Part shown: positions 5,927 through 12,914 of the stretch, one piece after another
How the letters are laid out: every line of letters begins with the position of its first letter
Numbering within the stretch: position 1 is the first letter of the stretch
Source: a virus
IMG/VR virus record: IMGVR_UViG_3300035670_008481
Span: 1 to 24,353 of that record
Direction: 5' to 3' (one strand)
Length of the DNA: 24,353 nucleotides
Notes under the pieces: model-generated
Seen by the model: only the letters and a program-made list of their open reading frames with translations
The model's database searches: none
Told to the model about the DNA's origin: nothing
Program-made: the position numbers and the translations under genes

Positions 5927-6255
5927 GGCGAGACGCTCGCTTTCGTGACGGGGGCGGCGGCCGGGGGCGGCGAGACGGGGGCGGATTTCGTTGCCTTCCC
6001 AGTTCCATCGCAGACGGGGCACTCGACGCTCACTCTGCCGTCCGACACGCGGCCGACTCCATTGCAATTGGAGCACTTGTCGCCCGGCGTCGGGGCTGGC
6101 GTCGGGCCGGCTTCGGCCGACATCAGCGCATATGCCCCGGCAGCCGCAATCATCGGCTGGAGGTCTTGTCGCTGCGTGACCTGAACGCACGACATCGGTG
6201 CCACGAGCGCGGCCAGCATGATTGTTGATCCGATACTGTCGACGATCGCTTTCAT
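5878..6255 (-). CDS. DnaJ-type zinc-finger (CxxCxGxG) protein with hydrophobic N-terminus, 125 aa
   Basis: The start at 6255 overlaps the upstream stop by 4 bases. A hydrophobic N-terminus (STIMLAALVAPMSC) suggests a signal peptide or anchor. Two CxxCxGxG units follow (CSNCNGVG and CPVCDGTG), the pair that binds one zinc ion in DnaJ-like proteins. Next come a Pro/Ala-rich linker and a last pair CPNGTC. From memory, such short CxxCxGxG proteins are frequent in phage genomes, with no settled role. An exported redox or zinc-binding accessory to the neighbouring peptidase is one possible reading. Confidence 0.75.
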   Translation of the reverse strand: MKAIVDSIGSTIMLAALVAPMSCVQVTQRQDLQPMIAAAGAYALMSAEAGPTPAPTPGDKCSNCNGVGRVSDGRVSVECPVCDGTGKATKSAPVSPPPAAAPVTKASVSPCPNGTCQWPTRNIVR

Positions 6256-7250
6256 ATGCGTCCCTTCGCCCCGTAGTCGGGAAGTCTTCTCGCCGGCCAG
6301 CCAGCAACACTCGACAGGGCAATGCACGAGCACTTGTCGATGGTCGAGGCCAACGCCCAGAAGGCACCGTGCGGGATATCAATGTTCGTGCCCATCACCC
6401 GCCGCGGGCCTTTGTTCCAGATCGACCAGGAGTTTTGCCAGCCGACCAGAGCCTGGCCGTACTTGCGGATCGTCTCCGGTCGGTCGTCATACGAGTGGAA
6501 GAGTTGGGCATGATGCCACACCCCGACCTGGCGGCTCACGCCGTCTTCGTTTCGCGTTCGCTCGAATCCCAGAGCACTACAGTTGAAAACGGCATAGCCA
6601 GCGGCGAGGAAGTCTCTCACCTGCTCGCGGCCTTTCACGACCGTGGCGGTGCGTGCGATGTATTGCTTCGACTCGTCGAGCCACTTCTGCGAAGGAGGCT
6701 TCGACCCGCCGAGGCGGATCGTGCGTTCGGTGTATCGGGTCAGGTCGATGCCAAGCTCTGGGTATGGCTTGCGAACCAAAAATCCTTGATTGGTCGCAAC
6801 TTGGGCAGACTTCGAGCACACCCATCCGTCGGAATCGTACCCCCTCCAAGCCCAAAGGCTTTCGGGGGCCACGACGCCTTGCGTGATCCCTTCGGCGGGC
6901 AACTCCGGCGGCCCTTCAATGACACCAGTCACCTCGTCGGGCTTGCCGTCATGGATTTCGCAGGCCATCGTCGTGAGCAGGCAGTTCGCCGTGGCTCTGG
7001 CGACGCAGTCTCCGGTCAACTGGGTCGGGCCGGGGAACGCGCCTGGGAACACCTTCTCGACCAGCGGGAAGAGCAGCGTGAGCTTGCCGGCCCCGCGGCC
7101 CTCGAACTCCCACTCATACGCCACTGTTCCGCCGTCCGGGTTTCCGCCATGACGAATGATCGAGTCGACGAACTCCTCGTCGGCGCGCAAATCCTGGCGG
7201 CACCCCATGAGGCCGCTGGAATACGCCTCTACGGGGTTGAAGCTACTCAT
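6252..7250 (-). CDS. Papain-like cysteine peptidase, 332 aa
   Basis: Residues match the C1-type catalytic set in order: Q77 (oxyanion) and C82 in QLTGDCVARA, H246/H247 in VGVWHHAQL, and N273 in the segment WQNSWSIWN, which mirrors the NSW of papain. The expected reaction is thiol-dependent peptide-bond cleavage. No signal peptide is seen and the first 75 residues are not recognised. The start at 7250 is chosen because longer readings run into the upstream gene; it overlaps that gene by 8 bases. Upstream neighbours are membrane-anchored proteins and downstream is the zinc-finger protein. It could be a lysis enzyme acting on wall or surface protein, a virion maturation protease, or an inactive fold relative used structurally. 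Confidence 0.75.
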   Translation of the reverse strand: MSSFNPVEAYSSGLMGCRQDLRADEEFVDSIIRHGGNPDGGTVAYEWEFEGRGAGKLTLLFPLVEKVFPGAFPGPTQLTGDCVARATANCLLTTMACEIHDGKPDEVTGVIEGPPELPAEGITQGVVAPESLWAWRGYDSDGWVCSKSAQVATNQGFLVRKPYPELGIDLTRYTERTIRLGGSKPPSQKWLDESKQYIARTATVVKGREQVRDFLAAGYAVFNCSALGFERTRNEDGVSRQVGVWHHAQLFHSYDDRPETIRKYGQALVGWQNSWSIWNKGPRRVMGTNIDIPHGAFWALASTIDKCSCIALSSVAGWPARRLPDYGAKGRI

Positions 7251-7725
7251 CCCGGTGAATCCCAAACGTCCACGAGAGCACCCCGCACGCGGCAACCAGT
7301 TTCGTGCGGAGGTCGGCGTCCACCGGCTTCACTTCGGCCCCGACTGCGGAGAAAAAGACGCCGTCGATCGCCTCGCCCAAGCCGGGGTACTTCCCGACGT
7401 TCGCCCGGTCGATCGCCAGCCGAAGGGTGCCACTATGGAAATTCACGAACTTCGCTGTGTCGGTGAGCACCGGCTGATCGTAGGTGCCGTCACGCAGCAG
7501 GACGAACGCCATCGAGTCGTAGAGGTTTTCGAGGTACGCCCTGTCCTTCGGCAGCATCGTCGCGACGACCGGCCGGAGGTCTTTCGCCCACACGAGCAAC
7601 TCCTTCGGCGGCCCCTCGCCGTTGATGACCGTCCCCGTCGGGGGCCACGGCACCTTCAGTTCGGCACCCTTCCACGCGAACAGCAGAAGAACCGCCACGG
7701 CGATGTACCTCAGCGTCGGGGTCAC
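7243..7725 (-). CDS. Membrane-anchored protein, 160 aa
   Basis: An N-terminal hydrophobic helix (LRYIAVAVLLLFAW, residues about 5-18) is followed by a long soluble domain containing WAKDLRPVVATMLPKDRAYL and LRLAIDRANVGKYPGLGEAI. The layout is an N-in anchor with the domain outside the membrane. The start at 7725 overlaps the upstream stop by 4 bases. Not recognised as a known family. It belongs to the run of anchored proteins 7243-8266 directly upstream of the cysteine peptidase. Confidence 0.7.
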   Translation of the reverse strand: MTPTLRYIAVAVLLLFAWKGAELKVPWPPTGTVINGEGPPKELLVWAKDLRPVVATMLPKDRAYLENLYDSMAFVLLRDGTYDQPVLTDTAKFVNFHSGTLRLAIDRANVGKYPGLGEAIDGVFFSAVGAEVKPVDADLRTKLVAACGVLSWTFGIHRDE

Positions 7726-7985
7726 TTGTCACTCCCATCGACGAGGGCGAGCGTCAGGGCGTCAATCGCCTGACGTTGGGAGTCTTCGAGGTGGCCGGTC
7801 GCCACGATCCTCGTCCGCACCAGGCTCAACGCCTCGATCGCGGACTTGAATGAAGGCACCGGCGAAGCGGGCGATGAGGGAGTCGGCGACGGCCACGAAA
7901 AGCCGGCGAGCACTTCGCGAATCTTTGGCGAAGCGGCGATGATGATCGCCAAGACGACCGCCGCGTACTGAATCCATACGCTCAT
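7722..7985 (-). CDS. Small single-pass membrane protein, 87 aa (holin-like size)
   Basis: The ATG at 7985 overlaps the upstream gene by 4 bases. Residues about 4-19 (WIQYAAVVLAIIIAAS) form the membrane helix. A Pro/Ser linker (SWPSPTPSSPASPVP) follows, then a helical C-terminal domain. Size and layout would suit a holin or spanin-like accessory, but one helix plus a soluble helical domain is not diagnostic. Co-located with the peptidase. Confidence 0.65.
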   Translation of the reverse strand: MSVWIQYAAVVLAIIIAASPKIREVLAGFSWPSPTPSSPASPVPSFKSAIEALSLVRTRIVATGHLEDSQRQAIDALTLALVDGSDK

Positions 7986-8266
7986 TCCTCGACCCCCGTG
8001 ATCTTGTCCGCAGCCCACTTGAAGAACGCCGCGCCTTCGGGGGTCTTTAGCACGGCCTCCAGATGAAACAGAGCCTCGTCATCAAGGGCGGTCTGGCTCT
8101 TCCCAGCGGCCCACTGAAGTGCCTTCACGATGGCGAGCGCCTGGTCGTGCGGAGTCGCCGCCGATGTCACCGCCTGGAGCCTGCCAAGAAGTGGTGCCCA
8201 CTCGGCGAGCAACTTCAACTTCTCAAGGAGCGGGAACCCCGCGCCGTAGACTTCTTCATCCGTCAC
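7982..8266 (-). CDS. Hypothetical helical protein, 94 aa, GTG start
   Basis: The GTG at 8266 is chosen because it follows a perfect AAGGAGGTG ribosome site, while upstream ATGs have none. The protein is mostly alpha-helical (PLLEKLKLLAEWAPLLGRL and ALFHLEAVLKTPEGAAFF) with amphipathic helices and no strong membrane segment. It overlaps the next gene by 4 bases. No family recognised. Confidence 0.7.
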   Translation of the reverse strand: MTDEEVYGAGFPLLEKLKLLAEWAPLLGRLQAVTSAATPHDQALAIVKALQWAAGKSQTALDDEALFHLEAVLKTPEGAAFFKWAADKITGVEE

Positions 8267-8453
8267 GCTGCACCTCCTTGTGCTTTTTCCCGTAGAAGAA
8301 CCGCAAATAGGCTTCGCTTTCAAACCTGTTTCCGCTTGTCCGGTTGCCCCAGTGGCTTGGCGGCGGCTCAGGCACCTTATTGAACAATGGCGGCGTGTCG
8401 TCGCCTCCGCGAGCGGGCAGTTCGGCCTCGTCGATTCGATCATCACTTGCCAT
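8256..8453 (-). CDS. Small hydrophilic protein, 65 aa
   Basis: The ATG at 8453 lies within a hexanucleotide repeat shared with the end of the upstream gene (11-base overlap). The protein is charged, Pro-rich in the middle (KVPEPPPSHWG) and ends with YLRFFYGKKHKEV. It appears to be disordered with one short aromatic segment. Function unknown. Its own end overlaps the GTG gene below by 11 bases. Confidence 0.55.
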   Translation of the reverse strand: MASDDRIDEAELPARGGDDTPPLFNKVPEPPPSHWGNRTSGNRFESEAYLRFFYGKKHKEVQRDG

Positions 8454-8685
8454 CGCTATCGCTATCGCTATCGCCGTACACGCTGAATTGCATCATGTCG
8501 AAGCAGTCATCGAACATGGCCCGTGCGATCTCACTGGCCTCCGTTCTTGACATCTTCCCGTCAAACGTCCAAAGCTCGGCCTCGACGAGCGTCTCGCCTT
8601 TTTTGAGCACTAGCCGCGCCTCTTTCTGCGCGACGATAAGACGTACTTCCGCCAGCATAGTTGTCTCGTCGTGTGCTCTTTCCAT
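8443..8685 (-). CDS. Hypothetical protein, 80 aa, with Asp-Ser repeat tail
   Basis: The start at 8685 lies directly after the upstream gene's stop, which favours coupling; a second ATG at 8658 is possible. The core alternates strands and a helix (MLAEVRLIVAQKEARLVLKK, then EAELWTFDGKMS). The C-terminus ends SDSDSDSDGK, encoded by a (ATCGCT)n-type repeat on the + strand. Acidic and unrecognised. Confidence 0.6.
   Translation of the reverse strand: MERAHDETTMLAEVRLIVAQKEARLVLKKGETLVEAELWTFDGKMSRTEASEIARAMFDDCFDMMQFSVYGDSDSDSDGK
8452..8476. repeat. Hexanucleotide tandem repeat
   Basis: ATCGCT is repeated about four times on the + strand, the last unit ending in C. It codes the DSDSDSD tail of the gene at 8443-8685, and the start codon of the next gene (8453) touches its end. 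Unit length is a multiple of three, so gain or loss of units would lengthen the tail without a frameshift. Confidence 0.7.
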
Positions 8686-8686
8686 T

Positions 8687-8977
8687 CTAGTCGATGGGCC
8701 TGCCGCCCAGGCGTGATTCACGCTCGGCCTGCGTCCACCCCGCGCGAAAACTCGCACACTGCAAACGAATCTCGTCATGAGACGGCAAATACTGCTCAGG
8801 CTCCGGTCGCTCCCCCAGCCCCAGCGAGTCGGCGAACGCTCGCACCTCGGCGGCGCTCATCCCCGTCTCATCGCAAAGTTCGTCGAGGGTGCAGTCCGAT
8901 GCCCAGAGGCGTCGAAACTGTCGCTTCCTGTTCGCGGCGGCCTTGCCTTCGGGGGTGAGCTTTTTCCCGTCAGGCAT
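8687..8977 (-). CDS. Single helix-turn-helix protein with conserved Trp-Glu-Arg tail, 96 aa
   Basis: Residues 21-54 (FRRLWASDCTLDELCDETGM, then SAAEVRAFADSLGLGER) form a helix-turn-helix that matches each unit of the triple-helix-turn-helix protein at 10777-11469. The C-terminal tail (residues 70-90, with CASFRAGWTQAERESRL) also matches that protein's tail. A 19-base stretch (8901-8919) is identical in DNA to 11258-11276, so the two genes share recent ancestry. A sequence-specific DNA-binding role is likely; GcrA-like or small-terminase-like use is possible but unproven. The ATG at 8977 overlaps the upstream gene by 8 bases. Confidence 0.75.
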   Translation of the reverse strand: MPDGKKLTPEGKAAANRKRQFRRLWASDCTLDELCDETGMSAAEVRAFADSLGLGERPEPEQYLPSHDEIRLQCASFRAGWTQAERESRLGGRPID

Positions 8978-9839
8978 CCTCGCTCCCGTCGAGCCAGACC
9001 GCGATGTAGCGGCAGCCGGGGTTCAAGAACAACTGCCAGCCGGCCTCGTGCATCCGCCGATGGTGAGGGACGTGTTCACAGTCTTCGCCGGAATATCCGC
9101 CGGCCAGGAACGCCCGTGTGTAGTAGACGCACAAGCCCCCAAACGCCGAGTTCATCGGGATCGGCTTCGACCCCACGGGGGGCAGAAGCATCGAAAACCA
9201 GCCCATACCGACCTTCTCGCGACGATCTTCCCACCAGTTGAGCCGCGCCGCCCACGCATCGTAGTGGGCCACGCGAGGCGTTCCTTTGTCGTTCACCATC
9301 CAGAGGCTATAGCTCGCCATCCCGCCGGCCGAGAGGCCGCTGCACGCCATCGAGGCGTTCGCCAGGCACCCGATCGAGTTGAAGACGCCGTCGACATCGA
9401 AGCCACCGTGGGGATCAAGGTCGAGCACGATCGTCCACGTCGTGTCGCTGGCGTGATTCCTCACCCACTCCAGGCAGATGTTCCTCGCCCGCGCCAGCCG
9501 CTCAGTCCGAGACTGCTCGAACCCGCGAGTGTCTTCGACGCCCAGAAAATCATGCTGCACCGAGAGCCACGGATTTCGCTGGGCGAAGGCGTCGAGCACC
9601 TGCGGAGTCGGGTCGGTCGAATCGTTTTCGTAGATGAAGCCTTTAAAGCTGCGAAACGCTGGGGCCACCTGCTCGACGAGGGCGAGGGTGTTCACCAGAT
9701 GGGAGCAGGCGTTGCGGGCGATGCCGACGACGCAGGCGTCGAGTTCCTTCGCTGTCTCCCGGCCGATCCGAACCATCGAACTGTACCGTTCTTGGTACAT
9801 CGGATCGACGGGCCAGGCGTGGTTGATGTCGAGCATCAT
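8970..9839 (-). CDS. Putative GT-A-fold glycosyltransferase, 289 aa
   Basis: Transfers a sugar from a nucleotide-sugar donor, if the fold call is right. Residues 70-76 (YENDSTD) and the DLD at 140-142 (WTIVLDLDPHGG) look like the acceptor-loop and metal-binding DxD of GT-A enzymes, similar in style to Anp1/mannosyltransferase-like proteins. Later parts include FGGLCVYYTRAFLAGG. The start at 9839 overlaps the FkbM gene stop by 4 bases (ATGA). A tight pairing with a methyltransferase suggests joint modification of a glycan, virion protein, DNA base or host surface. Acceptor unknown; the length is normal for the fold. Confidence 0.65.
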   Translation of the reverse strand: MMLDINHAWPVDPMYQERYSSMVRIGRETAKELDACVVGIARNACSHLVNTLALVEQVAPAFRSFKGFIYENDSTDPTPQVLDAFAQRNPWLSVQHDFLGVEDTRGFEQSRTERLARARNICLEWVRNHASDTTWTIVLDLDPHGGFDVDGVFNSIGCLANASMACSGLSAGGMASYSLWMVNDKGTPRVAHYDAWAARLNWWEDRREKVGMGWFSMLLPPVGSKPIPMNSAFGGLCVYYTRAFLAGGYSGEDCEHVPHHRRMHEAGWQLFLNPGCRYIAVWLDGSEDA

Positions 9840-10456
9840 GTGCCCTCCGAGAAAACCCAGAAGTGCCGCGGGTGTGCAAGTGGCTCCGGGTGTTTCATGA
9901 TCCGAATGTCATCGCGGCAAAGCCGGCGAAGCTGCTGCCCGACGGCCTCGGCCGTGTCATGCACCTCGATGAGAAACTTCGTCGACCGGAACCACTCCGG
10001 CGTCGCTCCGGCCAGCACGAGAGCCTCGGCCCCCTCCACGTCGATCTTGACGAAGTCGATCGCCGTCGAACCGCCGCGGTCGCCGCAGATGAATCGCAAG
10101 AAATCGAGCGGCAGCGTCGTGATTCCGATCGTCTCGGCCACCGGGGCATCGGCTTGGTCACCGGCCCCGATCGGATGGTCGACCAGAAGCGACGATTGCA
10201 GTGGGTCGGGCCGGAGGTAGAAATCAGCGACGCCGTGACGATCCGCCGCCGCGACTTGCAGGCAGTGAACATTCTCAGGCACGTTCGCCTGGAGCGTGGC
10301 GAACGCCCGCGGGTCTGGCTCGACGGCCAGAACGAAATCGAACCAGTCGGCCATCCAGCGAGTCCACTCGCCTCGGTTCGCACCGATGTCGATGGCGACT
10401 CGACGCTCTCCATCCAGCGCCCGCTCCTGAAACTCCGCCAGCCAGTGCTCGCTCAC
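9836..10456 (-). CDS. FkbM-family SAM-dependent methyltransferase, 206 aa
   Basis: Class I methyltransferase. AIDIGANRGEW (residues 21-31) is the SAM-binding motif I, VEPDPR (45-50) ends the second strand, and FVKIDVEGAE (135-144) is the FkbM signature. FkbM-like enzymes usually O-methylate sugars or small molecules. The GTG at 10456 is chosen because it overlaps the upstream TGA by 4 bases (GTGA); longer readings would run into the upstream gene. It forms a two-gene unit with the glycosyltransferase. Confidence 0.85.
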   Translation of the reverse strand: MSEHWLAEFQERALDGERRVAIDIGANRGEWTRWMADWFDFVLAVEPDPRAFATLQANVPENVHCLQVAAADRHGVADFYLRPDPLQSSLLVDHPIGAGDQADAPVAETIGITTLPLDFLRFICGDRGGSTAIDFVKIDVEGAEALVLAGATPEWFRSTKFLIEVHDTAEAVGQQLRRLCRDDIRIMKHPEPLAHPRHFWVFSEGT

Positions 10457-10752
10457 GCTATCGCCTCCAAAAACTCTTTCGCATCCCCTGCCGAACACAC
10501 GACCGCCACGGGGCAGCCGAACCCGATCAGTTCCCGATGCCGGTGCGTCTGTATCCGCGTCGGCTCCTCACCAGGCCTCTTGACCTCCATCCAGGCCGCC
10601 TTGCCGTCCTTGATGCAGAGAACGTCAGGCAGCCCGACGACGGAGCCGTAGCCGCCGCCGTGGGTTTTCATCACCCACCAGCCGGCGGCTCTCGCGGTTG
10701 CCATTACCGTGGCTACGATCGTTCGCTCCAGTGGAGCTTTGCGACCGGGCAT
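10453..10752 (-). CDS. VRR-NUC domain nuclease, 99 aa
   Basis: Small stand-alone PD-(D/E)XK-type nuclease of the VRR-NUC family. D43 in GLPDVLCI, E56 and K58 in WMEVKRP, and Q68 in TRIQTHRHRE match the metal-binding core in order. VRR-NUC proteins cut flaps or branched DNA and in phages usually sit with replication genes. The start at 10752 has no good ribosome site; the next ATG (MATARAAGW) would cut into the first helix. Confidence 0.85.
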   Translation of the reverse strand: MPGRKAPLERTIVATVMATARAAGWWVMKTHGGGYGSVVGLPDVLCIKDGKAAWMEVKRPGEEPTRIQTHRHRELIGFGCPVAVVCSAGDAKEFLEAIA

Positions 10753-10776
10753 TTATGTATTGTGGCGGCGAGTTGC

Positions 10777-11469
10777 TTATACGTCTACGGCAGTTCCAGC
10801 AAACGCAGCGTATCTTCCATCGTATGAGAAAGCTGGAGGCGTCCACGACTGCCCTGGAGCGTATCCAACCAGCCTCCGCTCGGCCTCCCCCTCCGGCCAA
10901 GACCGCCGCACCTCGGCGGCCCGCTCGGCGATCTCTTCCAGCGTGGGGTCATCCTCGTGGTTTGCGTAAAACTTCTCCCGGCCGGGGAGCTTGTGGCGCT
11001 TCGCGAGGGCGTAAAGGTGCGACTGGCTGATGCCGCCAAGCTGCCGGCATATCTCGGCCACCGGCATCGTCTCGGCCGATTGATGCCAGAGGCGATAGAG
11101 CGTCGGGATGTCAGCGGCAACCTTCGCGCTCACTCGCGGAGGGTAGACGAACTCACGGCGCGGGAGCCGCCACCGGCACCGCAGCGACGACACGGTCGAC
11201 GGGCTGATGTTGAAATGAGCCGCGATGTCCTTCGTCGGCATCTTAATTGCGGGCATGGCCCAGAGGCGTCGAAACTCAGCCTCGTCGACCTGCACCTTTA
11301 GGGAGCCTCGCATCGTCGACACGCGACGCCGCGGCGGCAGCCCCAGTTTCTCTCGCTTCTTGTGAACCATCGAAATGCCGCATCGCAGCCGCTTCGCGAT
11401 CTCGTGCGTCGGCATCGCGATCGCGTCTTGGCTCCACAGGTCAATCAGCATCTGGTCTTCAGCCCGCAT
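10777..11469 (-). CDS. Triple helix-turn-helix DNA-binding protein, 230 aa
   Basis: Three similar units of about 35-40 residues are visible: LIDLWSQDAIAMPTHEIAKR (8-27), FRRLWAMPAIKMPTKDIAAH (66-85) and LYRLWHQSAETMPVAEICRQ (124-143). Each has LW, MP and an acidic-Ile-(Ala/Cys) core, and ends LPxR. The tail (180-200, with EVRRSWPEGEAERRL) is shared with two other proteins of the window, followed by SWTPP. Such tandem units resemble GcrA-like or resolvase-like helix-turn-helix folds. The ATG at 11469 follows AAAGGAGTGG, a good ribosome site. It probably binds extended DNA with several half-sites, as a regulator or DNA organiser; target unknown. Confidence 0.75.
   Translation of the reverse strand: MRAEDQMLIDLWSQDAIAMPTHEIAKRLRCGISMVHKKREKLGLPPRRRVSTMRGSLKVQVDEAEFRRLWAMPAIKMPTKDIAAHFNISPSTVSSLRCRWRLPRREFVYPPRVSAKVAADIPTLYRLWHQSAETMPVAEICRQLGGISQSHLYALAKRHKLPGREKFYANHEDDPTLEEIAERAAEVRRSWPEGEAERRLVGYAPGQSWTPPAFSYDGRYAAFAGTAVDV
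11258..11276. repeat. 19-base direct repeat shared by two HTH genes
   Basis: GCCCAGAGGCGTCGAAACT occurs at 11258-11276 and again at 8901-8919, in both cases coding (on the minus strand) the same FRRLW part of a helix-turn-helix. A shorter relative lies near 11085-11100 in the third unit. The identity supports recent duplication of a helix-turn-helix unit. Confidence 0.75.
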
Positions 11470-11698
11470 CCTTCCACTCCTTTGGTAATCGACGCCTGTC
11501 GCACATGCCGCAGTGATCGCACGCTGCGATCGCATCCCGGCACACCTTCAGTTGGCCCTCTAGTTGCTCGATCCTGTCGGCCGCTTCGAGCAAGGCAGCA
11601 CGCTGCACGTCCTGCCCGTAGATCAGGGTCTTCAAACGCTCGACCAAGTCGGTGCCACCGTGGTAGCCGGCTAGCTCACGAAGTTTTCTTGCGTCCAC
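11459..11698 (-). CDS. Coiled-coil and Cys-rich small protein, 79 aa, GTG start
   Basis: GTG at 11698 gives the full-length reading; no downstream ATG precedes most of the protein. Residues about 20-60 form a heptad-like helix (ALLEAADRIEQLEGQLKV), and the end carries CDHCGMC, a possible metal site. From memory, leucine-rich repeats of the form LLxEAADRIExLE are common in small phage proteins. It overlaps the gene below by 11 bases and the gene above by 23. Confidence 0.65.
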   Translation of the reverse strand: MDARKLRELAGYHGGTDLVERLKTLIYGQDVQRAALLEAADRIEQLEGQLKVCRDAIAACDHCGMCDRRRLPKEWKDAG

Positions 11699-12092
11699 GC
11701 TTCGCTTTCTTCTTCGTGGGTTTCGTTTCGGTGACGACCGGCTCGGCCGGAGGCTCGACGTCTGGAGTCGCCGCGTAGGCGAACATCTGCGTCACGTCGG
11801 CGTACTCCATTGCCGGCGGCCGGTCGCTGAAAACATCGACGACCTTCACATGCTTCGAGAGGTCGTCGTGCTTCACCTGGGCGATGTGCTCGCGGGCCTC
11901 CTCGATCGTCTCGAAGCGTCGTGGGCTGTCGTACTTCAGCCGGGCGGCAAGTTCGCCACCCCCGCCGATGCTGCCGACGGAGAGCCACGGCCACGAGCAG
12001 TCCCACTTCCAGAAAAAGCCGTAGCGGGTCGTCTGAACTTGATACCACTGATCCCCGTTGCCGTCTTCCATCTGACAGATTCGATACTTCAC
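11676..12092 (-). CDS. Hypothetical protein with basic tail, 138 aa, GTG start
   Basis: GTG at 12092 follows CAGGAGAAAAAGC. The first 70 residues are beta-rich and aromatic (QWYQVQTTRYGFFWKWDCSW). RFETIEEAREHIAQVKHDD looks like a short helix that ends a sheet domain. The tail is basic (KPTKKKAKRGRKKTS) and may bind nucleic acid. Not recognised. It overlaps the new 56-residue gene upstream by 4 bases. Confidence 0.7.
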   Translation of the reverse strand: MKYRICQMEDGNGDQWYQVQTTRYGFFWKWDCSWPWLSVGSIGGGGELAARLKYDSPRRFETIEEAREHIAQVKHDDLSKHVKVVDVFSDRPPAMEYADVTQMFAYAATPDVEPPAEPVVTETKPTKKKAKRGRKKTS

Positions 12093-12259
12093 GCTTTTTC
12101 TCCTGTCCCAAACTTCTCTTCGTACTCTTCGACGATTCGACGCATCGTCCCGATCTGGATCGCTCTGGCACACAGTCGTGTGACGACCTTGTAGGCGGCG
12201 ACAGCCCCGCACACGAAGCCTCCGATGAACCAGAGAATGCAGAGCGGCAGCGACGTCAC
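12089..12259 (-). CDS. Very small membrane protein, 56 aa
   Basis: This reading fills an otherwise empty gap of about 165 bases exactly: GTG at 12259 overlaps the upstream TGA by 4 bases, and its TGA overlaps the downstream GTG by 4 bases. The protein has one membrane helix (residues about 4-22, LPLCILWFIGGFVCGAVAA) and a charged helix after it (MRRIVEEYEEKFG). The perfect double coupling is the main evidence that it is real. Function unknown; possibly a small membrane-acting phage peptide. Confidence 0.65.
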   Translation of the reverse strand: MTSLPLCILWFIGGFVCGAVAAYKVVTRLCARAIQIGTMRRIVEEYEEKFGTGEKA

Positions 12260-12492
12260 TTCCCGGCCTCCTCGTTCAGGAACCCCGTGGTGAACCGTGC
12301 CAGTTCCTTTGAGAACACCTGAATGCTCTCACCAAGCATGTACGTCGCCAGCGCCAAGCCTTCGGCCCCCGCCTCCCGTGCGATCTTTCCGTTCGCCTCG
12401 GCCAGGTCGCTGACGGTGCGTAGCGTCTGCATCATCACAAGCAGTCGCTGCAAGATGTCTGCGCGTTCGCTGGGGGTCACGACATTCGCCAC
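12256..12492 (-). CDS. Small helical protein, 78 aa, GTG start
   Basis: GTG at 12492 follows AGGAGGGCCAGTC, a strong ribosome site. The sequence is helical throughout (ERADILQRLLVMMQTLRTVS and LALATYMLGESIQVFSKEL), without a clear membrane segment or motif. It overlaps the upstream gene by 16 bases. Function unknown. Confidence 0.65.
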   Translation of the reverse strand: MANVVTPSERADILQRLLVMMQTLRTVSDLAEANGKIAREAGAEGLALATYMLGESIQVFSKELARFTTGFLNEEAGK

Positions 12493-12914
12493 GACTGGCC
12501 CTCCTTGACAAAGAGCGTCGGGTGATAGCCGCTGGCGCGGGCAACGAGGAGCATGTGCGGGTGGAACACCGCGACCGAATGAGCCGACTGGTCGTAGAGG
12601 TAGTCGACGCCGAGAGCGGTCGCCGCCAGTCGGGAAACGCCGCGGCCCCGGTAGTCCTCAGCTACGAACGATTCGAGGGTGTCCCAGGTGATGCCGCTCT
12701 CGTGATCCAGCCACTTCTCCGTGCGCGCCCAGCCGATGAGCCGGCCGTGGTCGCGAACCGTCGCGATCCAGCGTTCGTCGGCTGAGAAGCCGTCGCCGCG
12801 GATGATCCAGCCGAGCATCCGGTGAAAATCGCTGCCACGCTTGGTCAGGTGGCTCCGCAGATAGCGAAGGTCGCGTTCTTCGAGGTCGGCGAGGTGGAGG
12901 GTGCGGGTGATCAC
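12477..12914 (-). CDS. GNAT-family N-acetyltransferase-like protein, 145 aa
   Basis: Predicted to transfer an acetyl group from acetyl-CoA. The segment LESFVAEDYRGRGVSRLAAT (about residues 81-100) matches GNAT motif A, with the pyrophosphate-binding RGRG loop. The flanking strand order (WIATVRDHGRLIGWART, then AVFHPHMLLVARASGYHP) fits the fold. GTG at 12914 overlaps the upstream stop by 4 bases. Phage GNATs may modify host or phage proteins or tRNA; the target here is unknown. Confidence 0.7.
   Translation of the reverse strand: MITRTLHLADLEERDLRYLRSHLTKRGSDFHRMLGWIIRGDGFSADERWIATVRDHGRLIGWARTEKWLDHESGITWDTLESFVAEDYRGRGVSRLAATALGVDYLYDQSAHSVAVFHPHMLLVARASGYHPTLFVKEGQSWRMS

Noticed and set aside
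6222-7466. Long + strand reading opposite the peptidase (about 414 residues)
   Set aside because: It is the shadow of a GC-rich leftward gene: no ribosome site, and low-complexity Arg/Pro/Gly content, whereas the leftward frame has a complete catalytic set.
8889-10220. Long + strand reading opposite the glycosyltransferase and FkbM genes
   Set aside because: The opposite strand carries clear motifs and 4-base overlaps; the + strand product is Arg/Pro-rich with no motif.
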